Under the pieces are notes generated by a model that was not told the DNA's origin, made no database searches, and was given only the letters and a program-made list of their open reading frames with translations. From Blastocatellia bacterium (GTDB taxonomy: Bacteria; Acidobacteriota; Blastocatellia; Pyrinomonadales; Pyrinomonadaceae), in NCBI GenBank assembly GCA_013697915.1, contig JACCVY010000119.1:1-64000 (forward strand): 64,000 bases of DNA, in the 5' to 3' direction. The position numbers and the translations under genes are program-made. Positions 20,455 to 30,420 of this stretch are shown here, piece after piece. Position 1 is the stretch's first letter, and each line of letters begins with the position of its first letter.

Positions 20455-20665
20455 AGAAGCAGCGCGGGTGGTAAAACTTTCCGCTGAAAATTACAGGTGA
20501 GATTACTGCCAGGTTCGTCCATCGATAAAGGCGGAACTGATTCGATAGGGAAGTATACCACGTGAGCCAGGGCCGGCTGAGTACGCGCCGAGAACGCCCT
20601 CATGCTAATACGCGGAAAGCGCGGATTTTATTGAAGTCGAAAGGTTTTTTGAACAATATGCGCCG

Positions 20666-21211
20666 TCAGTGGCCGGCCGATGCGGCAGCGGCGCGGGCGC
20701 GCGCTGGCCGACGATCGTGTTTCGCACAGGCGCGTGTCAACGCTTCTTCCACGCGCGGTTCGATGTTGCATTCGGGCTGGCGGCAAACCGCGGCAAGTTC
20801 GGAAATCACCAGATAGCGTGAGCGCTCGAGCATGCGTTGTTCGCGAAATGAGAGTGGCTTTAGATGATTGAGGTAGGTCAGATGCTTTAAGACGTCGGCA
20901 GCTTCAAAGACGTCGCCGGTCCTCATCTTCTCTGAGAAGTCTTTGAAACGATCTTTCCAGTCGTGGGCGGGAAAAGAGAAATCATCCGCCAATAACTTGA
21001 AAAGCATTTCGCATTCGCCTGAGGAAATGGGCGAGCGCAAACCGACTTCAGAAGCGTTTGAAACAGGCACGAGCACAAGCGAATTGTTCGCTGCAAGCCG
21101 CAGCGTATAGAAAGGGAGTGAGCTGGCGCCTATTTGCTTCTGTTCAATCTGTTCAATGGTTCCGATTCCGTGGTTCGGATAAACGACTTTCTGGCCGACT
21201 TTGAAGCCCAC
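20666..21211 (-). CDS. carD: CarD-family transcription regulator
   Basis: 181 residues. The N-terminal RNA-polymerase-interacting Tudor-like domain (FKVGQKVVYPNHGIGTIEQI) binds the beta subunit. A helical C-terminal domain stabilises open promoter complexes at sigma-70 promoters. The C-terminus ends in an Arg/Ala-rich basic tail (DRRPARARAAAASAGH) that is unusual and may contact nucleic acid. Acts globally, often on rRNA promoters. Flanking spacers of about 200 bp show no other gene. Confidence 0.9.
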   Translation of the reverse strand: MGFKVGQKVVYPNHGIGTIEQIEQKQIGASSLPFYTLRLAANNSLVLVPVSNASEVGLRSPISSGECEMLFKLLADDFSFPAHDWKDRFKDFSEKMRTGDVFEAADVLKHLTYLNHLKPLSFREQRMLERSRYLVISELAAVCRQPECNIEPRVEEALTRACAKHDRRPARARAAAASAGH

Positions 21212-21399
21212 CGCAACACCTCCATTGATTTAGAAAAATCAGACTGCGCCGCACGCGCGGGTCTGGGGAAATCCGAGCGACGCAGTTAACAGCGCCGGGC
21301 CCTATTTGGTAAGTGGTTCGAGTCTAGCAAGCGGTCTTACGTAGCGTCAAGCCATTCCCGATCATCTCTTCCAAGTGAAAAGCGGAACAAACTCCGCTG

Positions 21400-22800
21400 C
21401 TAATTTTTTTGCGACGCCGGCGAAACCGGCAATTGATAGTCAGCCACATTCTGGCAAGGCTTAAATTCAACCAAAAGTTTTCCAGCTTCCGCCGCGCGCC
21501 GTAGCTGTGCGCGCGTTTCCGCCTCAGCGGGAAATCGCAGTTTGATCTCAGATCGTGTTTCGTTATTCCGCGTAACTTGCCCAAGGGCCCAATAACGGCC
21601 GGGTGGCAAATTGTTCAAGGCAAACGCTCCATCCGATCCAACTTCGCTTGCAAAAAACCTCAACACATCTTCTGCGCTCTCTTTTTCTTCGGGAACCAGA
21701 TAGACAAGTAGCTTTGGTGGCACACTCTGTCCTCTCTCAAGCTTGACGCTCCCGCGAAGCGATGCGGCTCCTTCCGCGCATCGTACGTACGACGAGTCCG
21801 GTAACGTCCTGATCGACTAACTGAAACTCCAAAGCGTCTGCGCGAAGTTCAGAGTTATCCTGTGACGTCAGGTAGATTGAATACTTTCCCGGAGGTATGT
21901 TTTCGAGTCGGAATTCGCCTTTCTGATTCGAGATAGCAGAAATCGGTACAAAGGAGTTGCGTTCGTCGTTCATTTTCTGCAGAGCAACGCGCAGGCCGTT
22001 GATTGGTTGGTTCGTCTCGCCATTGACTATTATTCCCGTGGCAACAAAACCGGGCAGCGCGCGAGTCACGACGATATCGATATTAGTCGCTTGGTCGCCT
22101 TCCGCCAGCTCAACAATCTTCGCTTGATCCGCGTTCGTGATGTTGGGATAAAAAACTGGCTGGTACCCAGTTTCACCCGGAGGTCGGCCTCCCATAAAAC
22201 CGTCGTCTGTCTGACCAACAGCAACTTTGTAACGTCCAGCCCGCAGTCCAAACATTCGGTAACTCCACGATCATCCGTTTGAAACAACATTCGAGTCGGA
22301 TAAAACGATCGTTGATTCGGCTGGTCCACAAAGATCGCGCTTACGCGCTGTTCTATGACGGGACGACCGTCGGCCTCGGTGACCTTCCCGGTAATTACGC
22401 AACTACGCACCATCGTAAAGTTGATGTCGTCTACACTCTCGCCTTCTGACAGAAGCAACGGGGTGCCCATTTGGCTAATCGGATTGGAATCGGTCAGCAC
22501 GAACAACGACGACATCGGTGCAACGTAGTAAGTGCCGGGCGGCAAATCAACGATCCGGTAATTACCGTCGGAATCCGTCACCGCTTTATGAGGGCGCATT
22601 GAGGCTGAGTAAAAATTCTTTGGGTTGCGCAAACCCACAAGAATCCCGCCTCTTCCCTTGCCACCCACCGTAACGCGTCCCGAAACACTAGCTGTTGAAG
22701 TCTTCTTTGCGGTTTTCGTTTGGGAGTACGAGAGCGAAGGTAGGCCGACACAACAAGAGAGCATTACCAGAACGATTGTATTTCGAGTGAGGGAACTCAT
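21400..22800 (-). pseudogene. Secreted carboxypeptidase-regulatory-like domain protein, two frameshifts
   Basis: Three minus-strand frames together encode one protein. It has a signal peptide (MSSLTRNTIVLVMLSCCVGL, start 22800) and at least three CnaB/carboxypeptidase-regulatory-like beta domains (GRVTVGGKGRGGILVGL, GKVTEADGRPV, GIIVNGETNQPING). A single-base loss at about 22261 breaks DDRGV, whose continuation YRMFGLRAGRYKVAV lies in the next frame. An extra base at about 21770 separates VVRTMRG from its continuation ASLRGSVKLERGQSVPPK. Sequence beyond each break is still well conserved, so this is either a young pseudogene or sequencing error. Confidence 0.7.
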
Positions 22801-23014
22801 AAGACTAGTCTTGCCGGTTTGCACTTGCGCGAAGGTCTGCATTATACGGGAATCAGGCAACCCATGTCTGCAAGCAAGACAATGCAGTTGTCACTTTACA
22901 GATCATCCTGCTAGGATCGACTGCCGAACCGGTACTAACTGATGTCAGCGTCATCACTCGGTCAGGCATTCGCATACTGATAGTTTTCTTCCTGAGCTTT
23001 CGTTTTCAGACGCA

Positions 23015-24703
23015 ATGGCCTTCCTAAAAATTACCGATGCAAGTGGCAGGCAGTGGCAATACGATTTTGTGCCATCGACTGTGTGCTCGATAGGCCGTGC
23101 ACCCGACAACACCGTCGTGCTGGATGATCCGCGCGCGTCGCGTTATCACGCGCACATAAAAACGGGCGACGACGGTTCGTTTACGGTGGTTGACGGGGCG
23201 CTGATCAACGGACAGTTGCGGCGCAGTGCAAATAAAGTTTTCGTCAACGGCGGGCCTCACCTCGAGCACCAGTTAAAGAATGGCGATCGCATAACTATTG
23301 GCGCCAGCACTCTGCGTTTTGAACAACAGGCAGAAGAGCGCACCACGGACGTGCGTTACGACGACAAACCGCTCGGGCACACGCAACTTCTCATCTCTGC
23401 CAATGATGTCATGCACACCGTGCTTCACGGCAAGACCGAGATTCCGTCCACCTCGCAGGCTGCATCATCACCGGAGCGGGACAAGGTACTGGAAGCGTTA
23501 CAGCGAAAGGCAAACATACTTAGCGCGCTGTATGAGATGAGTAAGACGCTTGGTTCAGTTTTCGATTTGGAAACGATCTTTGCTAAAGCCACCGACATTA
23601 TCTTTCGTTCAACTCCAGCTGACCGTGTGGTTGCCCTGCTCGCTGAAGGCACCGGGAAAGAAAATCCCGAAGACGTGGTTTTAAACCCGATAGCGACGCG
23701 AGCGCGCGATGAAAGTTTGAATAATCACGCGCGCAAGCTGACCATTGGCCGCACCATAACTCGAAAAGTGATGAGGGATCGGGTCGCTTTGCTCTCCCAG
23801 GACGCTGCCTCTGACGAACAATTTGCCGGCGTTGATTCAATCGTTTCCCAGGGCGTTCGTTCCACCATTTGCGCGCCGCTGGTTGGCGAGTCGCGGGTTC
23901 ATGGCGCCATCTACGCGGACCGGCTGGATCCATTTGCGGCTTTCAAACCAGACGATCTGGAGCTGATTAGCGCGGTTGCGGCGCAGACCGCGATCGCCGT
24001 CGAAAATGCACGCGCGCACGAACGCCTGGCGCGCGAAGAAGTTGCCCGGGCAAACTATAGCCGGTTCCTGCCTGAATACGTTGTGAAGCAGATGCTCGAG
24101 AATCCCGAGTCGTTCAAGCTCGGCGGCGTCAATCAAACGATCACGATTTTGTTTGCCGACATTCGTGGTTTCACGCGTATCTCGGAACACGCGCCGCCTG
24201 AAAAAATTGTCAACCTGCTCAACCGTTATTTCTCTGCCATGACCGATATCATCTTTGCACACGGCGGCACGCTCGATAAATATTTGGGTGATGGCTTGAT
24301 GTCACTTTTCGGTGCCCCTACGACAACTCCGGAAGACGCTTCGAACGCTCTCAACGCTGCGGTCGCAATGCAGCGCCGCATTCTCGGCATCAACATGGAA
24401 CTGCGTCAGGAGGGGTTACATGAAATCGGCGTCGGCATTGGCCTACACACCGGCGAAGTGACGGTGGGCTACATCGGATCTGAACGTCGATCGGAGTACA
24501 CCGCAATCGGCGATGCCGTCAACACGGCTTCTCGTTTGGAATCGAATGCGAAAGGCGGCGAGATTCTGGTGAGCGATGCTACCGCGAAAGCCGCCCGCAG
24601 TAGATACAAACTAAAACCTCGCGAACCCATCAGCGTTAAGAATCGCCAGCAGCCCGTCATTTTGTGGGAAGTTGATTGGCAAAAGGCGAGCGGCGCATTT
24701 TAA
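23015..24703 (+). CDS. FHA-GAF class III adenylate cyclase
   Basis: 562 residues. The FHA phosphothreonine-binding domain is at about 20-105 (CSIGRAPDNTVVLDDPRASRYHAHI), a GAF domain at about 165-340 and a class III cyclase at about 370-545. Metal aspartates lie in LFADIRGFT and LDKYLGDGLMSLFG. The purine-specifying pair appears to be Lys (DKYLGD) and Thr (YTAIGDAVNTASRLE), which favours ATP over GTP. It therefore probably makes cAMP in response to a GAF ligand and a phosphorylated partner bound by FHA. The site-2 protease gene follows 20 bp downstream. Confidence 0.9.
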   Translation: MAFLKITDASGRQWQYDFVPSTVCSIGRAPDNTVVLDDPRASRYHAHIKTGDDGSFTVVDGALINGQLRRSANKVFVNGGPHLEHQLKNGDRITIGASTLRFEQQAEERTTDVRYDDKPLGHTQLLISANDVMHTVLHGKTEIPSTSQAASSPERDKVLEALQRKANILSALYEMSKTLGSVFDLETIFAKATDIIFRSTPADRVVALLAEGTGKENPEDVVLNPIATRARDESLNNHARKLTIGRTITRKVMRDRVALLSQDAASDEQFAGVDSIVSQGVRSTICAPLVGESRVHGAIYADRLDPFAAFKPDDLELISAVAAQTAIAVENARAHERLAREEVARANYSRFLPEYVVKQMLENPESFKLGGVNQTITILFADIRGFTRISEHAPPEKIVNLLNRYFSAMTDIIFAHGGTLDKYLGDGLMSLFGAPTTTPEDASNALNAAVAMQRRILGINMELRQEGLHEIGVGIGLHTGEVTVGYIGSERRSEYTAIGDAVNTASRLESNAKGGEILVSDATAKAARSRYKLKPREPISVKNRQQPVILWEVDWQKASGAF

Positions 24704-24722
24704 TTTTGTCTTACCTGCCGTT

Positions 24723-25901
24723 ATGCCGCTCGGTCAGTTATTCACCCGCCGCATCACGATAGCCCGCATCTACGGCATTCCTGTGCGCATCGACTATCGC
24801 TGGTTTGCAGTTGTAGCGCTGAGCATTTGGCTGATAACGAGCAATCTGCAAAGCCACTTTATTCAACTAAGCAACGTTCGTTTGCTTCCGCTTGCTCCCC
24901 TTTCTGCCTGGGTGCTCGGCTTCATTACCACCACCGGTCTGTTTCTTTCGGTCTTCGGCCACGAACTCTCGCACGCTTTAATGGCGCGAGCCGAAGGAAT
25001 TGAAATCGAAGAGATTGTGCTGCATCCGTTTGGCGGTTTAGCCCGGCTGAAAACAGAGCCGCAAAACCCTCGTGCGGAATTGCGCATTGCAGTTGCCGGC
25101 CCAGCGGCTAGTTTTCTTTTTGCCTTGCTCGCTTTTGTGGGAACGAAGATCGCGGCATTGGGAAACTACAATGCAACGGTCGTGGTTTTCTTTTTGATTG
25201 CCTGGGGAAATCTGCTGCTGGCCGTCTTCAATCTTTTTCCCGGTTATCCGCTGGATGGTGGTCGCGTGTTGCGCGCGCTGTTGTGGCACAGAAGCGGCAG
25301 CATTAAGGAAGCCACGCGCATGGCGGGGATCTGCGGCATTCTAATTGGCGGCATGCTGATTCTGTTTGGTGTTTACATAATGATTGCGCCGAGCTGGAGA
25401 CCCTCGCAACCTTACTTTATGGGTGGCTGGTCCATCCTCGTCGGTTTGTTTCTGCTCGATACCGCTGCGAAAGTCGTTAGAGGCGCGCAAAACACGCGAC
25501 TGTTAACGGCCGGCGATGTTATGTCGCCTCCAATCGCGATCGATCCGGAAATGACTGTTACAAGACTGATCGACGAAGTGTTGCCGCTGCATCGACAAAC
25601 AAGTTTTCCGGTGGCGGTGAATGGTCGTGCACACGGGATTCTGGCGCTGGAAGCTCTAAAGTCTCTGCCAAAAGAAAAATGGCATACGACGCAAGTGAAA
25701 GATGCTATGCGCGGCATCAACCCGCAGTTGTTTGTTGAGACTTCGGTAATACTCGAGTCTGCGAAAGAGATGATGATAGACAACGGAATCGGCTCTTTGG
25801 TGGTGGTCAACAATCAAGGGGAGCTGGTAGGTTTTCTGCAAAGCGGAAAGATTATCAAGCGCTCGAAAAAAATCGTCCGCAGCAGCGTCAGGCGTTCTTA
25901 G
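24723..25901 (+). CDS. M50 site-2 protease-like membrane metallopeptidase with CBS pair
   Basis: 392 residues from the ATG at 24723; an upstream in-frame ATG at 24672 would overlap the cyclase gene. Multi-spanning membrane protein with HExxH at H80-E81-x-x-H84 (FGHELSHALM) and the third ligand D178 in FPGYPLDGGRVLRA. A CBS domain pair occupies about 265-385, as in the rip3/SpoIVFB-like group. It probably performs regulated intramembrane proteolysis gated by nucleotide binding to CBS. Close spacing after the cyclase gene suggests co-transcription. Confidence 0.9.
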   Translation: MPLGQLFTRRITIARIYGIPVRIDYRWFAVVALSIWLITSNLQSHFIQLSNVRLLPLAPLSAWVLGFITTTGLFLSVFGHELSHALMARAEGIEIEEIVLHPFGGLARLKTEPQNPRAELRIAVAGPAASFLFALLAFVGTKIAALGNYNATVVVFFLIAWGNLLLAVFNLFPGYPLDGGRVLRALLWHRSGSIKEATRMAGICGILIGGMLILFGVYIMIAPSWRPSQPYFMGGWSILVGLFLLDTAAKVVRGAQNTRLLTAGDVMSPPIAIDPEMTVTRLIDEVLPLHRQTSFPVAVNGRAHGILALEALKSLPKEKWHTTQVKDAMRGINPQLFVETSVILESAKEMMIDNGIGSLVVVNNQGELVGFLQSGKIIKRSKKIVRSSVRRS

Positions 25902-25991
25902 TCGCCTTCGTTCCTCGGCTGTTCAACTTCTTCCTGACTAACTCAATCCATTCGACACCTTGACCGGCACGAATTCGTAACCGAAACGCCA

Positions 25992-26020
25992 TTGCCACGC
26001 CTTTCGTTTTTCGCGATAAT
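25992..26020 (+). promoter_or_regulatory. Sigma-70-like promoter for the CDF gene
   Basis: TTGCCA (25992-25997) and GATAAT (26015-26020) are separated by 17 bp, 38 bp upstream of the ATG at 26059, with AAAGGAA as the ribosome-binding site between them. The spacing is optimal and each hexamer differs from consensus by one or two bases. Confidence 0.45.
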
Positions 26021-26058
26021 CCAGCGGGGCTATTATTTCATAGCTAAAGGAATCATCG

Positions 26059-27012
26059 ATGCTGGCAGTAGTTGGAGCGCTCTTTGCAAATGCGCTGATT
26101 GCGGTCATGAAGCTCGCGGCAGCATTCATCACCGGCTCGTCGGGGATGATGGCCGAGGCGCTACATTCCATAGCGGACACGACCAATCAAGTTTTCTTGT
26201 TGCTTGGGTTGCGTTTTTACCAAAGGCCGGCTTCCAAGAAACATCCTTTTGGCTACGGGAAGGAACGTTTTTTCTGGTCGTTCATCGCCGCTATCTTCAT
26301 TTTTGGGGTGGGTTCGACTTATGCCATTTATGAAGGCGTGGTGAAACTGAAACACCCGCATGCTCCCGAAAATCTGTTTTGGGCGTATCTGGTCCTGGGG
26401 CTTTCGTTCTTGTTGGAATCGGGGTCGATAAGTCTCGCCATATATCAGGAAGTGAAAGAGGCGCGCGCCGAAGAGTTATCGTTCTTTCAATATTTGCGCG
26501 AGTCGAAAGACCCGACCGCCAAGACAGTGCTCTTTGAAGATTCCGCGGCCTTACTCGGTATCTTGATTGCCGCGACCGGGTTATTTCTGACTGAGCATCA
26601 CGCCGGACCAGGCGCCGGTTCGTATTGGGATGGGCTCGCCTCAATTCTGATCGGCATCGTGCTGGCAATCGTAGCTTTTGGGTTGGCGCGCACCTCTCGC
26701 GCTTTGTTGCTTGGTGAAGCCGCAAGCGCGAAAACCGTGCAAGCGATAAGGAAAGCGATCGAAAGTCATCCGAACGTAGTTAAAGTGGTTGAGATTCTAA
26801 CTATGCACCTGGCTCCCAAACAGATCTTAATCAATGCGCATGTAAACCTGCGTGACGACCTGGTGACGGACGATATCGAAAGAACTAATGAAGAGATAGA
26901 AGGTTTAATCATGAAAGCCGAGCCGAAGGTTGCATTGATCTTTCTCGAGACGGCGCACAAGGGCCATAAGGTCGGTGCGAAGAGAAAAGTTGTTCCTGAG
27001 CCTGTTGCCTAG
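26059..27012 (+). CDS. Cation diffusion facilitator transporter
   Basis: 317 residues. Divalent metal/proton antiporter of the inner membrane that exports Zn, Co, Fe or Mn. The metal site motif is H36-x-x-x-D40 in AEALHSIADTTNQ, and a second expected site lies in the helix around DGLASILIG. A cytoplasmic ferredoxin-like domain forms the C-terminus (VVKVVEILTMHLAPKQILI). The KHPFGYGKERFFW signature is clear. Metal is not predictable. Confidence 0.92.
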   Translation: MLAVVGALFANALIAVMKLAAAFITGSSGMMAEALHSIADTTNQVFLLLGLRFYQRPASKKHPFGYGKERFFWSFIAAIFIFGVGSTYAIYEGVVKLKHPHAPENLFWAYLVLGLSFLLESGSISLAIYQEVKEARAEELSFFQYLRESKDPTAKTVLFEDSAALLGILIAATGLFLTEHHAGPGAGSYWDGLASILIGIVLAIVAFGLARTSRALLLGEAASAKTVQAIRKAIESHPNVVKVVEILTMHLAPKQILINAHVNLRDDLVTDDIERTNEEIEGLIMKAEPKVALIFLETAHKGHKVGAKRKVVPEPVA

Positions 27013-27098
27013 ATGTAGAGGATTTCGATTACGGTTTGGTAAAACTAAATTGTCGCTGCTGAATCGAAAAAATCAAATCCGGGGTTTTAAACCAACTA

Positions 27099-27959
27099 AT
27101 GCTTTTACTACTGCCATACATGGAGTATCTGGGAAGACTTGCTGAGCCGCGCAACCTCGCGGATATCGTGCTCGTCTTCTTGCTTGTGTATGCAGTTTTA
27201 AAGCTCGTTCGCGGAACTCGCGCCGCCCCGATGGCCGCCGCCCTAGGCGCTTTCGCCCTCCTTTACTGGCTCGCTGTAAAAGAAGATCTGGCAACTCTGG
27301 AATTTGTGCTGCGCAGTGGCTTGCTCTACATCGGCGTAGCCATCATCGTGCTCTTCCAGGCAGAAATCCGGCAAGCGCTGATTTCTTTTGGGAATCGTTT
27401 TCGCATGCCTTTCACCCAAAGACATCTGGGACAGTTTGGCGAAGGTGTCTACGATGAAGTTATTCTTGCGGCCACGACTCTCGCTTCGACCAAGACCGGC
27501 GCCCTGATCGTAATTGAACGCAACGTAGGACTGAAGAACATCATTGATGGCGGCGTGAAGCTCGACGCCGAACTGAGCTACGATCTGTTGATCAGTATCT
27601 TTCATACTGAATCGCCACTGCACGATGGCGCCGTGATCGTGCGCCGGCATCGGGTAGCGGCGGCTTCGTGCTTTCTGCCACTGACACTCAACCCGCGTCT
27701 TTCTCGCGATCTGGGCACGCGACATCGGGCGGCGCTCGGTGTCACGGAAGATACGGATGCTGTGGCAGTGGTTGTCTCAGAAGAGTCGGGTCTGATTTCA
27801 TTCGTACAGCACGGTGAAATCAAGCGCGGCCTGGATGCGCCAAAATTGCGTGCTGTCATCTCGCAGGCGCTGGAAATCTCGACGAAACGCGAGAAAGCAC
27901 GAGAGCCGAACAAATCGCCAAACCCGGACGCTGAGACTGAAGAAGTACCTTTAGTTTGA
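27099..27959 (+). CDS. cdaA: Diadenylate cyclase CdaA
   Basis: Makes c-di-AMP from two ATP. 286 residues: three membrane helices in the first 90 residues, then a DAC (DisA_N) domain with D176-G-A (SPLHDGAVIV) and R208-H-R (GTRHRAALGVTE), both essential motifs and both intact. The gene order cdaA-ybbR-glmM is the conserved cluster in which YbbR/CdaR and GlmM modulate the cyclase, so c-di-AMP is likely tied to cell-wall precursor supply here too. Confidence 0.95.
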   Translation: MLLLLPYMEYLGRLAEPRNLADIVLVFLLVYAVLKLVRGTRAAPMAAALGAFALLYWLAVKEDLATLEFVLRSGLLYIGVAIIVLFQAEIRQALISFGNRFRMPFTQRHLGQFGEGVYDEVILAATTLASTKTGALIVIERNVGLKNIIDGGVKLDAELSYDLLISIFHTESPLHDGAVIVRRHRVAAASCFLPLTLNPRLSRDLGTRHRAALGVTEDTDAVAVVVSEESGLISFVQHGEIKRGLDAPKLRAVISQALEISTKREKAREPNKSPNPDAETEEVPLV

Positions 27960-28018
27960 TCTCTCGATCGAACAGTTCCGTAAAGTTGCGTTCCCAACTT
28001 CGTAATCCGAAGCCGGTT

Positions 28019-28828
28019 ATGCCTTTTCAAGACATTGACGACGAAGTCGAAGTAACCCCGATCTCAAGAGCGCCGTCGGCCCTTGAGAGAGGTTTGCGCA
28101 AGACGTTTCTTGAGGACTGGGGTCTGAAATTGTTGGCCCTGGTTATTACGCTGGCTCTTTGGCTGGCCGTGACCGGGCAGAACAAGCCGGTCACGCTGCG
28201 CGTTTCCGGCGTGCAACTAAATTTTCTAAGACACGAAGGGTTGGAAATCAGCAACGAACTGCCCTCCACGATTGAAGTCGTGCTGACGGGCAGTCCAGCC
28301 AAACTTGATCAGATTCGCCCACGCGATCTGATGGCGACCGTGGACATCAGCGATCAGAAGCCGGGCGAACGAATCGTGCGCCTGTCGCGGGATCGAGTGC
28401 AAATGGATTTGCCCGAGGGGGTCAGCTTGCAGGGATTTCATCCGGCAACACTTCCAATCCGGCTCGAGCCAAGAGTCGAGGCACAGCTAGAGGTGGAGGT
28501 TAAATTTGAGGGGACGTTGCCGGAAGGCTATGAAGTCGGTGCCGTTACGACAAACCCGGCTAAAGTTCGGCTACGCGGGCCGGCCGATCGCGTAAACGCA
28601 CTGCACAAGGCGATGACCGAAACTGTTTGGCTCGACGGAAAAAAGGAGAGTTTTAACCTGTCAAATGTGGCGATAAACATTCCCGACCCGAGGGTTGACG
28701 TGATCGATCCAACGGTCGACGTCCGGGTGGAAATCGTCGAGAAAAAACGCAGCGACACTCATCTCACCTTTGTCACCGCATCCGAAAGCGTTTCGTGGCC
28801 CAGTTCGCTGCGCCCACTCAACAATTAG
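28019..28828 (+). CDS. ybbR: YbbR/CdaR-like c-di-AMP cyclase regulator
   Basis: 269 residues from the ATG at 28019; an in-frame TTG at 27956 overlaps the cdaA stop codon and would add 21 residues. One N-terminal membrane helix (LKLLALVITLALWLAVTG) is followed by two or three extracytoplasmic YbbR beta domains (e.g. VEVKFEGTLPEGYEVGAV, KVRLRGPADRVN). It is expected to sit outside the membrane and modulate CdaA. It lies between cdaA and glmM as in many bacteria. Confidence 0.87.
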   Translation: MPFQDIDDEVEVTPISRAPSALERGLRKTFLEDWGLKLLALVITLALWLAVTGQNKPVTLRVSGVQLNFLRHEGLEISNELPSTIEVVLTGSPAKLDQIRPRDLMATVDISDQKPGERIVRLSRDRVQMDLPEGVSLQGFHPATLPIRLEPRVEAQLEVEVKFEGTLPEGYEVGAVTTNPAKVRLRGPADRVNALHKAMTETVWLDGKKESFNLSNVAINIPDPRVDVIDPTVDVRVEIVEKKRSDTHLTFVTASESVSWPSSLRPLNN

Positions 28829-28858
28829 TCCCACAGTTATTCTCTCATTCGGCAACCG

Positions 28859-30229
28859 ATGAAAAAACTTTTCGGCACTGACGGTATGCGCGGCGAAGCT
28901 GGAAAGTTTCCACTCGATGCTACCACCGTCGAAATTGTGGGCACGTCGCTCGCGAATCATCTGCGAGAAAAACTCGGCCGCGCACCATTGATTGTCGTCG
29001 GACGTGACACGCGCGAGTCCGGGCCTTGGCTGGAGCAGGCACTCGCCCGCGGCGCAACCGCGGCGAGTGCTGACTTGCAATCTGGAGGCGTCATCACGAC
29101 GCCCGGTGTTGCTTATCTGGTGCGTTCACTTTCTGCCGACGCCGGCGTTGTGATCAGCGCTTCCCACAATCCCTATCAGGACAATGGTCTGAAAATTTTT
29201 GTGCCGCAGGGAAGCAAGTTGGACGAAGAGACTGAGCGACTAATTGAGAAAGATATTTTTGCCAATACAAAAGCACTGGCCGCGGAGGGCAGCGACGGAT
29301 CCGGGTCAACGCCTGTCTCTACAACTGTAAATGAAACTGGGCCCTTGCAGTCACGTTATCTCGATTACCTCGCAGACGAAATTGGTCGCGGTCTTTCGCT
29401 GGTGGGGATCAAACTCGTAGTTGATTGCGCCAACGGCGCGGCTTCTGCGCTTGCGCCCGCTCTACTTGAACGGCTTGGCGGGACTGTTGTCGCCATCAAC
29501 AACACGCCGGATGGACGCAATATAAACTTGAACTGCGGATCGCTTCATACGGAGCGGCTGCAAGTGGAAGTGCTGAAGGAACATGCCGATTTGGGCGTAG
29601 CGTTTGACGGCGACGCTGATCGTTCGCTTTTTGTTGATGCCAAAGGCCAACTCGTAAACGGAGATGGTACTTTGTGGGTACTGGCGCAATATTTGCACCA
29701 ACGCCATGGGCTGGCCCACGAAACGGTAGTTGCTACCGTGATGAGTAACGTAGGTCTGGAGCTCGCGTTGAAATCGCTGGGTTTAACTTTGACCCGCACA
29801 GACGTGGGCGACAAATATGTCCTGGAGGAACTATTGCGAAGTGGAGCGACGTTGGGAGGCGAACAGTCGGGACATATCATCCTGCCAGAACTAAGCCTGG
29901 CGGGCGATGGACTGATTACCACACTCTCCTTACTGCGCGTCATCACCGAAGAAAGCAAATCCTTACATCAGTTGACCGAAGGCTTTGAGGTATTTCCGCA
30001 AGTACTTGTCAACGTGAAGGTAAAGCAAAAGCATTCGTTCGTTGAGGTTCCGTCAATTAGCAAAGTCGCCCGCGAGATCGAAAATGAACTCGGCTCGCGG
30101 GGACGCTTGCTGTTGCGTTACTCCGGCACCGAACCACTGGCACGCGTAATGATCGAAGGCGAGAGCCAATCGCAAATTGAAGCTTTTGCGGACCGGCTAG
30201 CGGCTGTGATCAACGAAACTCTGGGCTGA
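28859..30229 (+). CDS. glmM: Phosphoglucosamine mutase
   Basis: Converts glucosamine-6-phosphate to glucosamine-1-phosphate for UDP-GlcNAc synthesis. 456 residues. The phosphoserine is S102 in VISASHNPYQDNG, the Mg loop is AFDGDADRSLF, the sugar loop is GGEQSGHI and the phosphate loop is LLRYSGTEPLARVM, all intact. It ends the cdaA-ybbR-glmM operon with a 30-bp gap after ybbR. GlmM of other bacteria binds and inhibits CdaA. Confidence 0.96.
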   Translation: MKKLFGTDGMRGEAGKFPLDATTVEIVGTSLANHLREKLGRAPLIVVGRDTRESGPWLEQALARGATAASADLQSGGVITTPGVAYLVRSLSADAGVVISASHNPYQDNGLKIFVPQGSKLDEETERLIEKDIFANTKALAAEGSDGSGSTPVSTTVNETGPLQSRYLDYLADEIGRGLSLVGIKLVVDCANGAASALAPALLERLGGTVVAINNTPDGRNINLNCGSLHTERLQVEVLKEHADLGVAFDGDADRSLFVDAKGQLVNGDGTLWVLAQYLHQRHGLAHETVVATVMSNVGLELALKSLGLTLTRTDVGDKYVLEELLRSGATLGGEQSGHIILPELSLAGDGLITTLSLLRVITEESKSLHQLTEGFEVFPQVLVNVKVKQKHSFVEVPSISKVAREIENELGSRGRLLLRYSGTEPLARVMIEGESQSQIEAFADRLAAVINETLG

Positions 30230-30384
30230 CTTTCGTCCGTCTGATCGTACAATTTTTACTCGCAAACCCTGCAACAATTACACTCTCGATCGGCAGAGTT
30301 CAGGTCGCGGTTTTTACCGTTTTCCTAAGAATTATCAAGACTCTCTGCAAACAAGCGCCTTCCACTTTCTCAAAGATAACCCTC

Positions 30385-30414
30385 TTGCACGGCATGCATG
30401 TTGCGATGTATATT
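30385..30414 (+). promoter_or_regulatory. Sigma-70-like promoter for a candidate small RNA
   Basis: TTGCAC (30385-30390) and TATATT (30409-30414) are 18 bp apart in the spacer after glmM. The transcript would start near 30421 and run into the structured region ending in a terminator at 30535. No open reading frame with a ribosome-binding site follows within that interval. Confidence 0.45.
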
Positions 30415-30420
30415 GTGGGG

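Noticed and set aside
21300-21345. GGTTCGAGTC resembling a tRNA T-loop
   Set aside because: No matching T-stem, acceptor stem or anticodon arm could be drawn from the surrounding bases.
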